Shown here one piece after another: positions 1-8,218 of a stretch of 32,600 nt of DNA. The position numbers and the translations under genes were made by a program. Source of the stretch: Ignavibacteriales bacterium (lineage in GTDB: Bacteria; Bacteroidota; Ignavibacteria; Ignavibacteriales; Ignavibacteriaceae); NCBI GenBank assembly GCA_020061465.1, contig JAGUYG010000039.1, forward strand, positions 1 through 32,600, given 5' to 3'. The first letter of the stretch is position 1; each line of letters begins with the position of its first letter. The notes beneath the pieces were generated by a model, which did not search any database, had not been told where the DNA came from, and was given only the letters and a program-made list of their open reading frames with translations.

Positions 1-180
1 ATTATCCCAAAGGGATGCCTTTGGCAGAGAGAGTTCAAAAGTACCGTATATAGAGCAACAAAAATGTTTGCTGAAAAAACAAACTTTTTTAACGTAGTAG
101 CACAGAGAATTCCACAGAGATTTTTACTCTGTGGAACTCGGCGTAGACTCAGTGTCGCTCGGTGTAACAAATAAAATAAA
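1..180. repeat. Intergenic mosaic of short hairpin repeats
   Basis: No gene is seen before uvrA. Bases 7-24 form a 7-bp stem (CCAAAGG/CCTTTGG) with a GATG loop. The stretch 1-38 recurs almost identically at 23248-23285 with both stem arms changed in a paired way. Bases 110-136 form a second hairpin: a 10-bp stem TTCCACAGAG/CTCTGTGGAA with a 7-base loop. An A-rich stretch followed by GTAGTA and CACA (about 76-105) also resembles the end of the later copy (about 23355-23395). The element may start left of the window. The remaining bases 181-315 are AT-rich and should hold the uvrA promoter, but I cannot identify it. Confidence 0.7.
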
Positions 181-315
181 AAGAACTATTAGCTGCAAAC
201 AACTCAAGAGCATAATCGATTTAGCTAAATCCGGTGCATCCCAATATTTCATATATAAAAAATTCTGCGTTTGGGTAACAATAAATTTTGTAATTTAGAA
301 AGCTAAATTTATTTC

Positions 316-3123
316 ATGCCGGATATTGGTACTTTTATGAAAAATAATCCCAAAACTGAAAAGAAAATAATAGTACGAGGAGCCAAAGAGCATAATCTTA
401 AAAATTTAAGCTTTGAGATTCCCCGCAACAAGCTGATAGTATTTACCGGAGTAAGCGGAAGCGGTAAGTCTTCTTTAGTATTCGATACGATATATGCCGA
501 AGGGCAGCGAAGATATGTGGAAAGTTTATCTGCCTATGCACGCCAATTCCTTGAACGAATGAATAAACCTGATGTGGAGTTTATTCAAGGCATTAGTCCT
601 GCCGTTGCAATCGAACAAAAAACCGGTGCACGTAATACGCGGTCAACCGTTGGAACAACCACTGAAGTATATGATTATTTAAGACTACTCTTCGCTCGTA
701 TAGGAAAAACAATTTGTTTCACTTGCGGTAACGAAGTAAAAAAAGCAACCACAGCTACTGTTACCGATTGGCTTGAGCAGCAGCCTGAGAGTACAAAATT
801 TTATCTATGCTTTCCTATCCATGAGCATCCCGGAAAAACAATAAAGCAAGAAGTTGACTTGTTAAAAAAGCGAGGATACTTCAGAATATTTTTCAACAAC
901 CGTTTGGTTGATTTGAATGAAGAAGAGGTATACCCTGATAAGAAGGAAGATGTCAGGGTAATTGTAGAAAGATTCAAGCTTATGAAAGGAAAAGCTAGAG
1001 AACGCTTATTTGATGCTATTGAAGTTACGTTTAAAGAAGGCGACAACAGACTAATTTTAATTAATGCCGACAGTGCTGAAGAAAAAGAATTCAATAAATT
1101 TTATGAATGCTGCGGAATAAGATATGAAGAACCCGAACCGAGATTCTTTTCATTCAATAATCCGTTTGGTGCTTGTCCTGTTTGTCAAGGCTTCAGCAAG
1201 ACGATAGGCATAGATATGAATCTCGTTGTGCCCAATCCCTCCTTAACAATTGCAGAAGGTGCAATTGCACCCTGGCGCTCGGCAAAATACGGCTCTCATT
1301 TACGAGATCTAATTAGAAATGCAAAGCAGTACGGTATTCCATTAAATGTACCCTATAAGGATTTAACACCTGAGCAAGTATCATTAATCCAAAAAGGATT
1401 CGGAGATTTCAAAGGAACAGATAAATTTTTTGAGAAGCTTGAAAGTAAAACTTATAAAATACACGTTCGTGTAATGCTTAGCCGTTACAGAGGATATTCT
1501 ACCTGCAGGGCATGCAAAGGTTCAAGGCTGCGTAGAGAAGCATTGCAAGTAAAAGTAGGAGGTAAATCGATTTATGATTTGGTAAAAATTCCTATCGAAC
1601 ACTCGCTAAAGTTTTTTGAAAATCTGCAGCTATCGGATTATGATTCGCTGGTAGGTGAAAGAATTCTAAAAGAAATTATTAAAAGACTTACCTTTCTTAA
1701 CAATGTCGGTATAGGTTATTTAACTTTGGATAGATTAAGCAGCACTTTATCCGGAGGTGAAACGCAAAGGATTAATCTTGCAACATCTTTAGGTTCATCG
1801 TTGGTAGGAACTCTTTATGTTCTTGACGAACCTAGTATCGGTCTTCATCCCAGAGATAATGCACGGCTGATAGGGTTGTTAAAGAATCTTCGTGATATAG
1901 GGAATTCCGTTCTTGTGGTAGAGCACGATCCCGAAATGATAAGAGAAGCAGATTTGCTGATAGATATGGGACCAAAAGCAGGGAAGGACGGCGGTGAAAT
2001 TGTTGCAATGGGAACGTTCAAAGATATTGTTAATAACAAGGCTTCACTTACAGGGAAATATTTATCGGGTGCTTTAAAAATTCCCTTACCGATGAGAAGA
2101 AGAACAAAAAAAACGAAATCGATTATGATAAAGGGCGCTCAAGAAAATAATTTAAAGAAGATTGATGTTGAAATTCCTTTGAACAAATTTGTAGTAATAA
2201 CCGGTGTGAGCGGTTCAGGCAAAAGCACATTAATTCACGATATCCTCTACGGAGGTATATCGAAGAGATTAGGATTTAATCCACATAAAGTAGGCAGGTT
2301 CGACGATATTTCGGGTCACGAATTTATTGACGAAATAGAAATTGTAGATCAATCTCCTATTGGTAAAACACCACGGTCTAATCCTATCAGTTATGTAAAA
2401 GCATTTGAACACATACGCGAACTTTTCGCATCCACACATCAGGCAAAGGCGAGGAGTTACAAACCGGGTTATTTTTCGTTCAACGTTCCCGGCGGCAGAT
2501 GCGAAACTTGTACCGGCGACGGACTGATAAAAGTTGAAATGCAATTTCTTGCAGATATTTATTTAGTGTGCGAAGAATGCGGCGGCACCCGATTCAAAAA
2601 AGAAATAAGAGAAATCACTTACCGCGGAAAAAATTTAATTGATGTTCTTGAAATGACTGTCGATGAGGCTATTCCATACTTCAAAGGTAACGACAAAATT
2701 TTAAAACCTCTTAAAATACTTTCGGATGTTGGTTTGGGTTACATTAAATTAGGACAGCCATCTAACACCTTATCTGGCGGCGAAGCACAAAGAGTAAAGC
2801 TTGCTGCTCATCTAACTTCTCAAAGCGAAAGGAAACATACTCTTTTTATTTTTGATGAACCTACTACCGGACTTCACTTTGACGATATTTCAAAACTGCT
2901 TAATTGTTTCAATTTATTAATCGAGAGAAATAACTCGGTTGTGATTATAGAACATAATTTAGAAGTAATAAAAAGTGCCGATTATGTTATCGATCTTGGT
3001 CCGGAAGCCGGAGAAAGAGGCGGAGAAGTGGTTGCTGTCGGCACGCCGGAAGAAATCTCGCTTAATAAAAACTCGTGGACGGGCAAATATCTTAAAACAG
3101 TCTTAAATGGAACTATCAATTAA
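316..3123 (+). CDS. uvrA: UvrA, excinuclease ABC subunit A
   Basis: DNA-damage recognition ATPase of nucleotide excision repair; as a dimer it loads UvrB on lesions. The 935 aa are full length. Both ABC modules are intact: Walker A GVSGSGKS near residues 45-52 and again near 635, with signatures LSGGETQR and LSGGEAQR followed by DEPSIGLH and DEPTTGLH. Cysteine pairs CFTCG (about 134-137), CRACKG and the C-terminal CETC...CEEC finger are present. Oddity: in the insertion-domain zinc finger the first pair reads YECCG (263-267) instead of CxxCG, while CPVC (287-290) is kept. ATG at 316 is the first start; no strong Shine-Dalgarno is visible, and ATG 337 is an alternative. A terminator-like hairpin follows. 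Confidence 0.97.
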   Translation: MPDIGTFMKNNPKTEKKIIVRGAKEHNLKNLSFEIPRNKLIVFTGVSGSGKSSLVFDTIYAEGQRRYVESLSAYARQFLERMNKPDVEFIQGISPAVAIEQKTGARNTRSTVGTTTEVYDYLRLLFARIGKTICFTCGNEVKKATTATVTDWLEQQPESTKFYLCFPIHEHPGKTIKQEVDLLKKRGYFRIFFNNRLVDLNEEEVYPDKKEDVRVIVERFKLMKGKARERLFDAIEVTFKEGDNRLILINADSAEEKEFNKFYECCGIRYEEPEPRFFSFNNPFGACPVCQGFSKTIGIDMNLVVPNPSLTIAEGAIAPWRSAKYGSHLRDLIRNAKQYGIPLNVPYKDLTPEQVSLIQKGFGDFKGTDKFFEKLESKTYKIHVRVMLSRYRGYSTCRACKGSRLRREALQVKVGGKSIYDLVKIPIEHSLKFFENLQLSDYDSLVGERILKEIIKRLTFLNNVGIGYLTLDRLSSTLSGGETQRINLATSLGSSLVGTLYVLDEPSIGLHPRDNARLIGLLKNLRDIGNSVLVVEHDPEMIREADLLIDMGPKAGKDGGEIVAMGTFKDIVNNKASLTGKYLSGALKIPLPMRRRTKKTKSIMIKGAQENNLKKIDVEIPLNKFVVITGVSGSGKSTLIHDILYGGISKRLGFNPHKVGRFDDISGHEFIDEIEIVDQSPIGKTPRSNPISYVKAFEHIRELFASTHQAKARSYKPGYFSFNVPGGRCETCTGDGLIKVEMQFLADIYLVCEECGGTRFKKEIREITYRGKNLIDVLEMTVDEAIPYFKGNDKILKPLKILSDVGLGYIKLGQPSNTLSGGEAQRVKLAAHLTSQSERKHTLFIFDEPTTGLHFDDISKLLNCFNLLIERNNSVVIIEHNLEVIKSADYVIDLGPEAGERGGEVVAVGTPEEISLNKNSWTGKYLKTVLNGTIN

Positions 3124-3183
3124 GCTGCCCATCCTGAATTAATTTTTAAAGTTAATAATTGCTTAAGTTTGTACTGCTTTGAT

Positions 3184-3225
3184 AGGGGAGGTATTCATTT
3201 CGATATGAGCCTCTCTTTCATTTAA
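3184..3225 (+). terminator. Probable intrinsic terminator after uvrA
   Basis: AGGGGAGG (3184-3191) pairs with CCTCTCTT (3210-3217), 8 pairs including two G-U. An inner TCAT/ATGA helix lies inside, and the hairpin is followed by a T-rich stretch. It sits 60 bases past the uvrA stop and before the next gene's Shine-Dalgarno. Confidence 0.5.
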
Positions 3226-3264
3226 TTCTTAAAGATTTAATTTATTTTTTTCTATAGGTGAGTT

Positions 3265-5412
3265 ATGAAAAAAAATATTTTATGGTTATTCGTTTTTATC
3301 CTATTCTCCTTTAATGTTATAAGCTACGGATATGACTATCTGCGTGTCCTCGATCCTCAAAATTCCTGGAGAAGCGGACAGGGAACAATTGAAAATGCGG
3401 TCATCTCGGTAAGACCCCAAGGTATGTACATGGAAATAGGGTTATATCTTACTTTCTCAGCTAAAGGTTTGTATTTCAACGTTAATGATACCCTTGAAGT
3501 AGAATTTTATTTTGACCTGCCTCAAAATTCCATTATTCACGATTTATGGTTGTGGGTTGAAGACGATATCATAAGAGGTGAAATATTAGATATATGGAAA
3601 GCTTCCGCAATTTATGAGGACATTGTAAAAAGAAGGCGGGATCCTGCCATCTTATTTAAGCGAAGTAAAACGCAATATGAATTACGTATTTTCCCAATGG
3701 CGGGAAACCAATCGAGAAAAGTAAAGCTTACATACTTAGTTCCGGCACAATTGACTTCCAATTCTATTTCTGCGATGCTGCCGATGAACTTGTTGAGAAC
3801 CTCAAGATATACACTCAATAATTTTAACGTACTCTTTTGGCCTTCAGCTCAATGGTCAAATCCGGCAATACCTCAAGATCCATTGATTAACTTTGAATCG
3901 AAATCAGATGTTATTGCCGGTCATTATTACGATGCATGGGTACCCGGCGATAAAGTATATTCTTCCCTTGCAATTTCCCTTGCTTCTCCTTTACATGATG
4001 GAATATACTTAAGCACGATGTCAAAAGGAGGGGAAGGATTTTATCAGTTAGCTTTTCTGCCTTCAAAAGCCCTCTCGCTCAACTATGATAGGAAGATTGC
4101 TGTACTTCTGGATTACGATGTTACGAAAACTACGCTTTCACAAGACGAGATTATTAATTCTCTTAAGTATTATCTGGTATCCAATCTTACCGAAAAGGAT
4201 TCATTCAATCTTATTCTTTCCGGAACTACCATCAAAAGAGTTAGAAGCGGTTGGGTTAGTGCAGATTCTTCGGCAATAGTAGAATTATTTTCAGGTTTGG
4301 CTTCAAATCCTCTTCCGAATTACAGCACTCTACCTGCACTTATTCAAAACGGAGTAGAATTTATCAAAGAAACCGGAATGGATGGCAGTATATTGTTATT
4401 AACAAGCGCAGATCAGCTTGGAGATTATAGAGCTGCAAATGATTTACTAGATCAGCTAAAAAATACAGTTAATCCGCTTCCGCCGGTGTTTGTAGGAGAT
4501 TTAGCAAATACTAATTACTCCTATTCTTATTTTAACAATCGATATTATTATGGCAACGAATATTTTTATTTGAATATTACACGAACATCCAAGGGAAGCT
4601 ATAGTCACATGCGTTCAGGGCAATCGCTAAGCCAAATTTTAAGCGAGCTTATCCAATCGCTTGACGGATTCATTAGCTCTTTCGATCTCCACACAACTAT
4701 GGAAGATGGTTTCTGTTTTGGAAGATTTAATTTGGGAACGCAGTCAACAATATATCTCAACACTCCTGTAATACAAATTGGAAAATTTATTGGTTCTTCC
4801 AGCTTCAAGATACAGACAGCAGGAGTATTCAGAGGAAATACTTTTTCACAATCGTTATCATTCAATTTGAGTGAATTGGAAGCTAATGACAGCTTAACAA
4901 ATAAAATATGGGCAGGAAATTATATCAGTACACTTGAAGCACAGCCCTTAACAAATCCTTTGATTGATGAAATAGTTGATGAGAGCCTTTCTAACCGTGT
5001 ACTTTCTACTTATTCCGCATTTTTATGTCTTGAACCTAACGATACAATTCTTGCTTGTATGACTTGTCTTGACGAAACCAAATTTGTCTCAGTTGAAGAT
5101 GAATTCGAAGATGAGAAGGACATTGACAGCTTATCAATTCAAGCGTTTCCGAATCCATTTAATTTACAGACCAAAATAATGATTGAACTGCCAAAGAACT
5201 TTGACGCTTCCAACGTTTCATTTAGAATTTACAACATGCTTGGACAGGTGGTAAAAACATTTGAGTTAAACGGCGGTATTCATCGGAACAGTATTCAATT
5301 AGTTTGGGATGGTAAGACCGACAATGGCGAAGCTGTTTCAAGCGGAGTTTATATCTTTCTTGCCACAGGAAATAATTTTAATAAATCACTTAAGCTCATG
5401 CTGATGAAGTAA
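3265..5412 (+). CDS. Secreted VIT/VWA-like protein with T9SS type A sorting domain
   Basis: A 715-aa exported protein. Residues 1-22 are a Sec signal peptide (KK followed by a hydrophobic stretch). About 25-165 resembles the vault/inter-alpha-trypsin (VIT) domain: WLWVEDDIIRGEI, then IYEDIVKRRRDPAIL, then a YELRIFPM strand. About 265-470 looks like a von Willebrand A fold beginning KIAVLLDYDVTKT. The usual DxSxS metal site reads DYDVT here, so metal binding is doubtful. The last 75 residues are a T9SS type A sorting domain (AFPNPFN..., YNMLGQVVKTF, SSGVYIFLA...LKLMLMK), predicting export through the outer membrane and surface attachment or release. GGTGAG upstream of ATG 3265 serves as Shine-Dalgarno. 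Ligand unknown; an adhesin or surface-binding role is inference from the domains. Confidence 0.85.
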   Translation: MKKNILWLFVFILFSFNVISYGYDYLRVLDPQNSWRSGQGTIENAVISVRPQGMYMEIGLYLTFSAKGLYFNVNDTLEVEFYFDLPQNSIIHDLWLWVEDDIIRGEILDIWKASAIYEDIVKRRRDPAILFKRSKTQYELRIFPMAGNQSRKVKLTYLVPAQLTSNSISAMLPMNLLRTSRYTLNNFNVLFWPSAQWSNPAIPQDPLINFESKSDVIAGHYYDAWVPGDKVYSSLAISLASPLHDGIYLSTMSKGGEGFYQLAFLPSKALSLNYDRKIAVLLDYDVTKTTLSQDEIINSLKYYLVSNLTEKDSFNLILSGTTIKRVRSGWVSADSSAIVELFSGLASNPLPNYSTLPALIQNGVEFIKETGMDGSILLLTSADQLGDYRAANDLLDQLKNTVNPLPPVFVGDLANTNYSYSYFNNRYYYGNEYFYLNITRTSKGSYSHMRSGQSLSQILSELIQSLDGFISSFDLHTTMEDGFCFGRFNLGTQSTIYLNTPVIQIGKFIGSSSFKIQTAGVFRGNTFSQSLSFNLSELEANDSLTNKIWAGNYISTLEAQPLTNPLIDEIVDESLSNRVLSTYSAFLCLEPNDTILACMTCLDETKFVSVEDEFEDEKDIDSLSIQAFPNPFNLQTKIMIELPKNFDASNVSFRIYNMLGQVVKTFELNGGIHRNSIQLVWDGKTDNGEAVSSGVYIFLATGNNFNKSLKLMLMK

Positions 5413-5437
5413 TTTTGTTGAATTTATGGTATCGATA

Positions 5438-5470
5438 AAAAAGGCGTTGTTAAGACGCCTTTTTCTTTTA
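5438..5470 (+). terminator. Rho-independent terminator
   Basis: A perfect 10-bp stem AAAAAGGCGT/ACGCCTTTTT (5438-5447 with 5455-5464) with a 7-base loop, continuing into TTTTT C TTTT. It lies 25 bases after the stop of the T9SS protein and separates it from the following gene. Confidence 0.9.
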
Positions 5471-5568
5471 AAGTGTTTTAAAGAATGATTATTTTAAAGT
5501 AAGGTAATTCATTCTGATCAAAACTAATTTTATAACATCTCAATTCACTTAGTATAACCGGATATCTT

Positions 5569-6534
5569 ATGGATGCACTATTCGAAAAAATTAAGGAAGC
5601 AAGAGAAAGATTAAAAAATACGGTTCACAGAACCCCGGTATTAACCTCCGGTTCTTTAAATAAAATTTTCGGTGCCGAAATATTTTTCAAGTGTGAAAAT
5701 TTTCAGCGGGCAGGTGCGTTCAAATTCAGAGGTGCTTATAATGCAGTAGTGCAATTAACGGATTATGAAAAATCAAAGGGGATAATAACTTATTCTTCCG
5801 GTAATCACGCTCAGGCAATTGCTCTTGTAGGAAAATTGCTTAACATAAATACAACTGTCGTAATGCCGGTGAATGCTCCAAAAACTAAACGAGCCGCAGC
5901 CGAAGCTTATGGTGCAAAAGTGATTGATTACGATTCCAAAACAGAAATAAGGGAAGAAGTTGCGCAAGCGCTTATCGCAAAAAATGGTTATACTTTAATT
6001 CCGCCTTTCGATCACTTGAATATAGTATGCGGACAGGGCACAGTCGCTTTAGAATTTTTTGAAGAAGCAAAGAACCTCGATATTTTATTAGTTCCGTGTG
6101 GAGGCGGCGGGCTTTTGAGCGGTTCGGCAATATCCGCAAAGAATATTTATCCTAAATGCAAAGTCATCGGTGTGGAACCGGAACTTGCCGATGATGCAAC
6201 CAAGTCGTTCAACACAAAAGTACTGCACACTGTTAAAAATCCTCTCACAATTGCCGACGGAACAAGAACTGCCTCATTAGGGCAAATAACTTTTCCGCTG
6301 GTGTTGAAGTACGTTGATGAAATGACAACTGTATCCGAAGAAAATATTATTGAAGCAGTAAAGCTTATATTATTCAGGCTCAAAATTATTGTTGAACCAT
6401 CCGGTGCGCTCGGTTTAGCCGCACTCTTAAGCCGCAAGCAAAATCTTAGCGGAAGGATAGGTATCATCCTTAGCGGTGGAAATATTGATGCGGAAACATT
6501 GATTTCTATTCTTGATCACAATACATCTAATTAA
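5569..6534 (+). CDS. Threonine ammonia-lyase / serine racemase-type PLP enzyme
   Basis: Fold-type II PLP enzyme of the serine/threonine dehydratase family (threonine to 2-oxobutyrate and ammonia, or serine to pyruvate or D-serine). The PLP Schiff-base lysine is K52 in AGAFKFRGA. The SSGNHAQ substrate loop, the phosphate-binding GGGGLLSG loop and the C-terminal SGGNID motif are all present. At 321 aa it is the short form without the ACT-like regulatory domain of biosynthetic IlvA. It may therefore be a catabolic threonine dehydratase or a serine racemase rather than the isoleucine-pathway enzyme; sequence alone does not separate these. It follows a strong terminator, so it has its own promoter. 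Confidence 0.88.
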   Translation: MDALFEKIKEARERLKNTVHRTPVLTSGSLNKIFGAEIFFKCENFQRAGAFKFRGAYNAVVQLTDYEKSKGIITYSSGNHAQAIALVGKLLNINTTVVMPVNAPKTKRAAAEAYGAKVIDYDSKTEIREEVAQALIAKNGYTLIPPFDHLNIVCGQGTVALEFFEEAKNLDILLVPCGGGGLLSGSAISAKNIYPKCKVIGVEPELADDATKSFNTKVLHTVKNPLTIADGTRTASLGQITFPLVLKYVDEMTTVSEENIIEAVKLILFRLKIIVEPSGALGLAALLSRKQNLSGRIGIILSGGNIDAETLISILDHNTSN

Positions 6535-6566
6535 ACTATAAATAATTTAATTGCAGGAGAATTATA

Positions 6567-7115
6567 ATGCAGAATAGAATATTCATCTTAATAATCATAT
6601 TGGTTTCAAATTTATTGTTGGCGCAAAATGCCGGTAAAGAAATTAGGTGCGAAATTATTATCGATGCACCGGCAGAAAAGGTATGGCTTGCATGGGCTAC
6701 CGAAGAAGGTGTTAAATCATTTTTTGCACCCGACTGTAAGATAGAATTGGAAGTTGACGGCGCTTATGAGATGTATTTTATTCCCGAAGCAGAATATGGA
6801 TCAAAGGGCGGTGAAAATAATACCATACTAGCCTTCCAGGAAAATAAGATGCTTTCCTTTACCTGGAATGCACCGCCGGTACTCTCGCAAGTGCGGGGGC
6901 AAAAAACTCACGTACTCATAAGTCTAACAGAATTAAATCAAAACAAGACGCAAGTTGTTTTAACACACGACGGCTGGGGTGAAGGCGATGAATGGGATAA
7001 AGCATTTGAATATTTTTCAAGTGCGTGGGAGTTTGTTGTGCTGCCAAGATTAAAATATTCTCTGGAAGTAGCACCGATAGATTGGAAAAATCCACCAAAG
7101 TTTGAAACGGAGTGA
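6567..7115 (+). CDS. Exported SRPBCC/AHSA1-domain protein
   Basis: A 182-aa protein. Residues 1-19 form a signal peptide ending LLLAQ. The rest is an AHSA1-like START/Bet v1 domain: CEIIIDAPAEKVWLAWATEEGVKSFF, then a central strand MLSFTWNAPP, ending in a C-terminal helix (GDEWDKAFEYFSSAWEFVVL). This fold binds hydrophobic ligands or acts as an Hsp90 co-chaperone in the cytosol; the signal peptide suggests a periplasmic form with unknown ligand. AGGAGA at 6555-6560 is a good Shine-Dalgarno. It lies 32 bases after the PLP enzyme and may be cotranscribed with it. Confidence 0.82.
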   Translation: MQNRIFILIIILVSNLLLAQNAGKEIRCEIIIDAPAEKVWLAWATEEGVKSFFAPDCKIELEVDGAYEMYFIPEAEYGSKGGENNTILAFQENKMLSFTWNAPPVLSQVRGQKTHVLISLTELNQNKTQVVLTHDGWGEGDEWDKAFEYFSSAWEFVVLPRLKYSLEVAPIDWKNPPKFETE

Positions 7116-7342
7116 CTTCTATTTCTTTAAATCAAAATTTTATTTTAAGCTGTGTTGCTAAGTCATGTTACACAAATTGCCAAACCTCCGAGGTTTCAAT
7201 GAATGATTTTACGAAAATATTTTTGATTATGAAAAAAAAAGTTTAAGAATACACTGATTGACAAAACCTCGGAGGTTTTACACTTACTTACATAAGTTGA
7301 GTTACTAACTAACATTAAACAAAGAAAGTAATAGCGATTATT
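7116..7342. repeat. Intergenic region with an inverted pair of 15-base palindromes
   Basis: Positions 7182-7196 read AAACCTCCGAGGTTT, and 7264-7278 read the exact reverse complement. Each copy is a 7-bp hairpin around one unpaired base, and the two together form an inverted pair 67 bases apart. No guanidine riboswitch motif was recognised before the SMR gene. Confidence 0.85.
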
Positions 7343-7666
7343 ATGGCATGGTTGTATCTATTTATCGCAGGACTTCTAGAAATAGCCTGGGCAATCGGAC
7401 TAAAATACTCCGACGGTTTCACAAAACTTACCCCTTCAATCTTCACAATAATTTCGATGATTGCAAGCATGGGGCTGTTGGCATTAGCGGTTAAAACGAT
7501 TCCTGTGGGAACAGCTTATGCGGTATGGACAGGCATAGGCGCAATAGGCACGGCTATTCTAGGAATTATGATTTTTGATGAATCTAAAGAATTAGTGCGG
7601 TTGTTTTTTATTTTTCTAATCGTGGTAGGAATAGCGGGGCTAAAAATATTTTCGGGGGAGGGATGA
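7343..7666 (+). CDS. sugE: SMR-family transporter, SugE/Gdx-like guanidinium exporter
   Basis: A 107-aa inner-membrane protein with four predicted helices, the standard length for small multidrug resistance transporters, which work as antiparallel dimers. The proton/substrate glutamate is E13 in [17 protein letters not shown]. This WAxGLKY signature and [14 protein letters not shown] are typical of the SugE/Gdx branch rather than EmrE/QacE, so guanidinium/H+ antiport is the best prediction. Gdx genes are often riboswitch-controlled, but no such element is recognisable upstream. It is convergent with the nuclease-like pair. Confidence 0.9.
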   Translation: MAWLYLFIAGLLEIAWAIGLKYSDGFTKLTPSIFTIISMIASMGLLALAVKTIPVGTAYAVWTGIGAIGTAILGIMIFDESKELVRLFFIFLIVVGIAGLKIFSGEG

Positions 7667-7686
7667 AGTGTCTATTGAGCTAACGC

Positions 7687-8218
7687 CTACTCGTTTAAAT
7701 TTTTCAATCGTTGAATTTCGGATTTGATTTCTTCGGTAACTTCTTTATTTACAATTTCCTTTTTACCATTTATTCTGGTTGAAAAAAATAATAAAAACTC
7801 TTCCGCCAAAGGTTTTAGTAAATTTATTGTGTTTTTTTTGTTGAACCGCTATTACTTTATAAGATTGAGAACGTTGTATCCCATCTAGTGAATATTCAAT
7901 CTTTAATCCGATATATCGATCATTTATATTAATAAAAAAATCAACATTATATAGTCCTTCCCATTTATCAGGGACAGGCTCAAGTTTAACTTTTAAAATT
8001 TTTTCGAGCTTTCCGTAGATAGTTGGTAATTCCCTTCCGAATATGCTTAATGTTCGAGTATTAATCGCAATGGTTAGATAATCAATACAATCTTGTTCGG
8101 TAAAATTATAAATTCCTTCCCGATCAATTTCTGTTATTTTAGCATATAATTTTTTGCCTAGATCAGTTAAGAGGTCTTGGTTAGTTAGGCATATATTATG
8201 AATTTGTTCGTTTTTCAT
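7687..8218 (-). pseudogene. MjaI-like restriction endonuclease, frameshifted near its C terminus
   Basis: The uninterrupted frame gives 151 aa (stop at 7763). Dropping one base from the 7-T run (plus-strand A 7782-7788) changes IIFFNQNKW-stop into IIFSTRINGKKEIVNKEV..., a charged helical tail that stays open to a TAG at 7687-7689, for about 176 aa. The core KWEGLYNVDFFI..RYIGLKIEY resembles MjaI-type PD-(D/E)XK endonucleases; I rely on memory of that family. D93 fits the metal-binding Asp, but the residues expected to read (E/Q)xK are K106-I-E108, so activity is uncertain. The ATG shares its A with the TAA of the upstream gene (TAATG), implying translational coupling. The region is AT-richer than its neighbours, suggesting acquisition. 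The frameshift could also be a sequencing error. Confidence 0.55.

Noticed and set aside
7116-7342. Guanidine riboswitch upstream of sugE
   Set aside because: No ACGR loop pair or ykkC-like conserved segments were found; the palindromes there do not fit any guanidine class.
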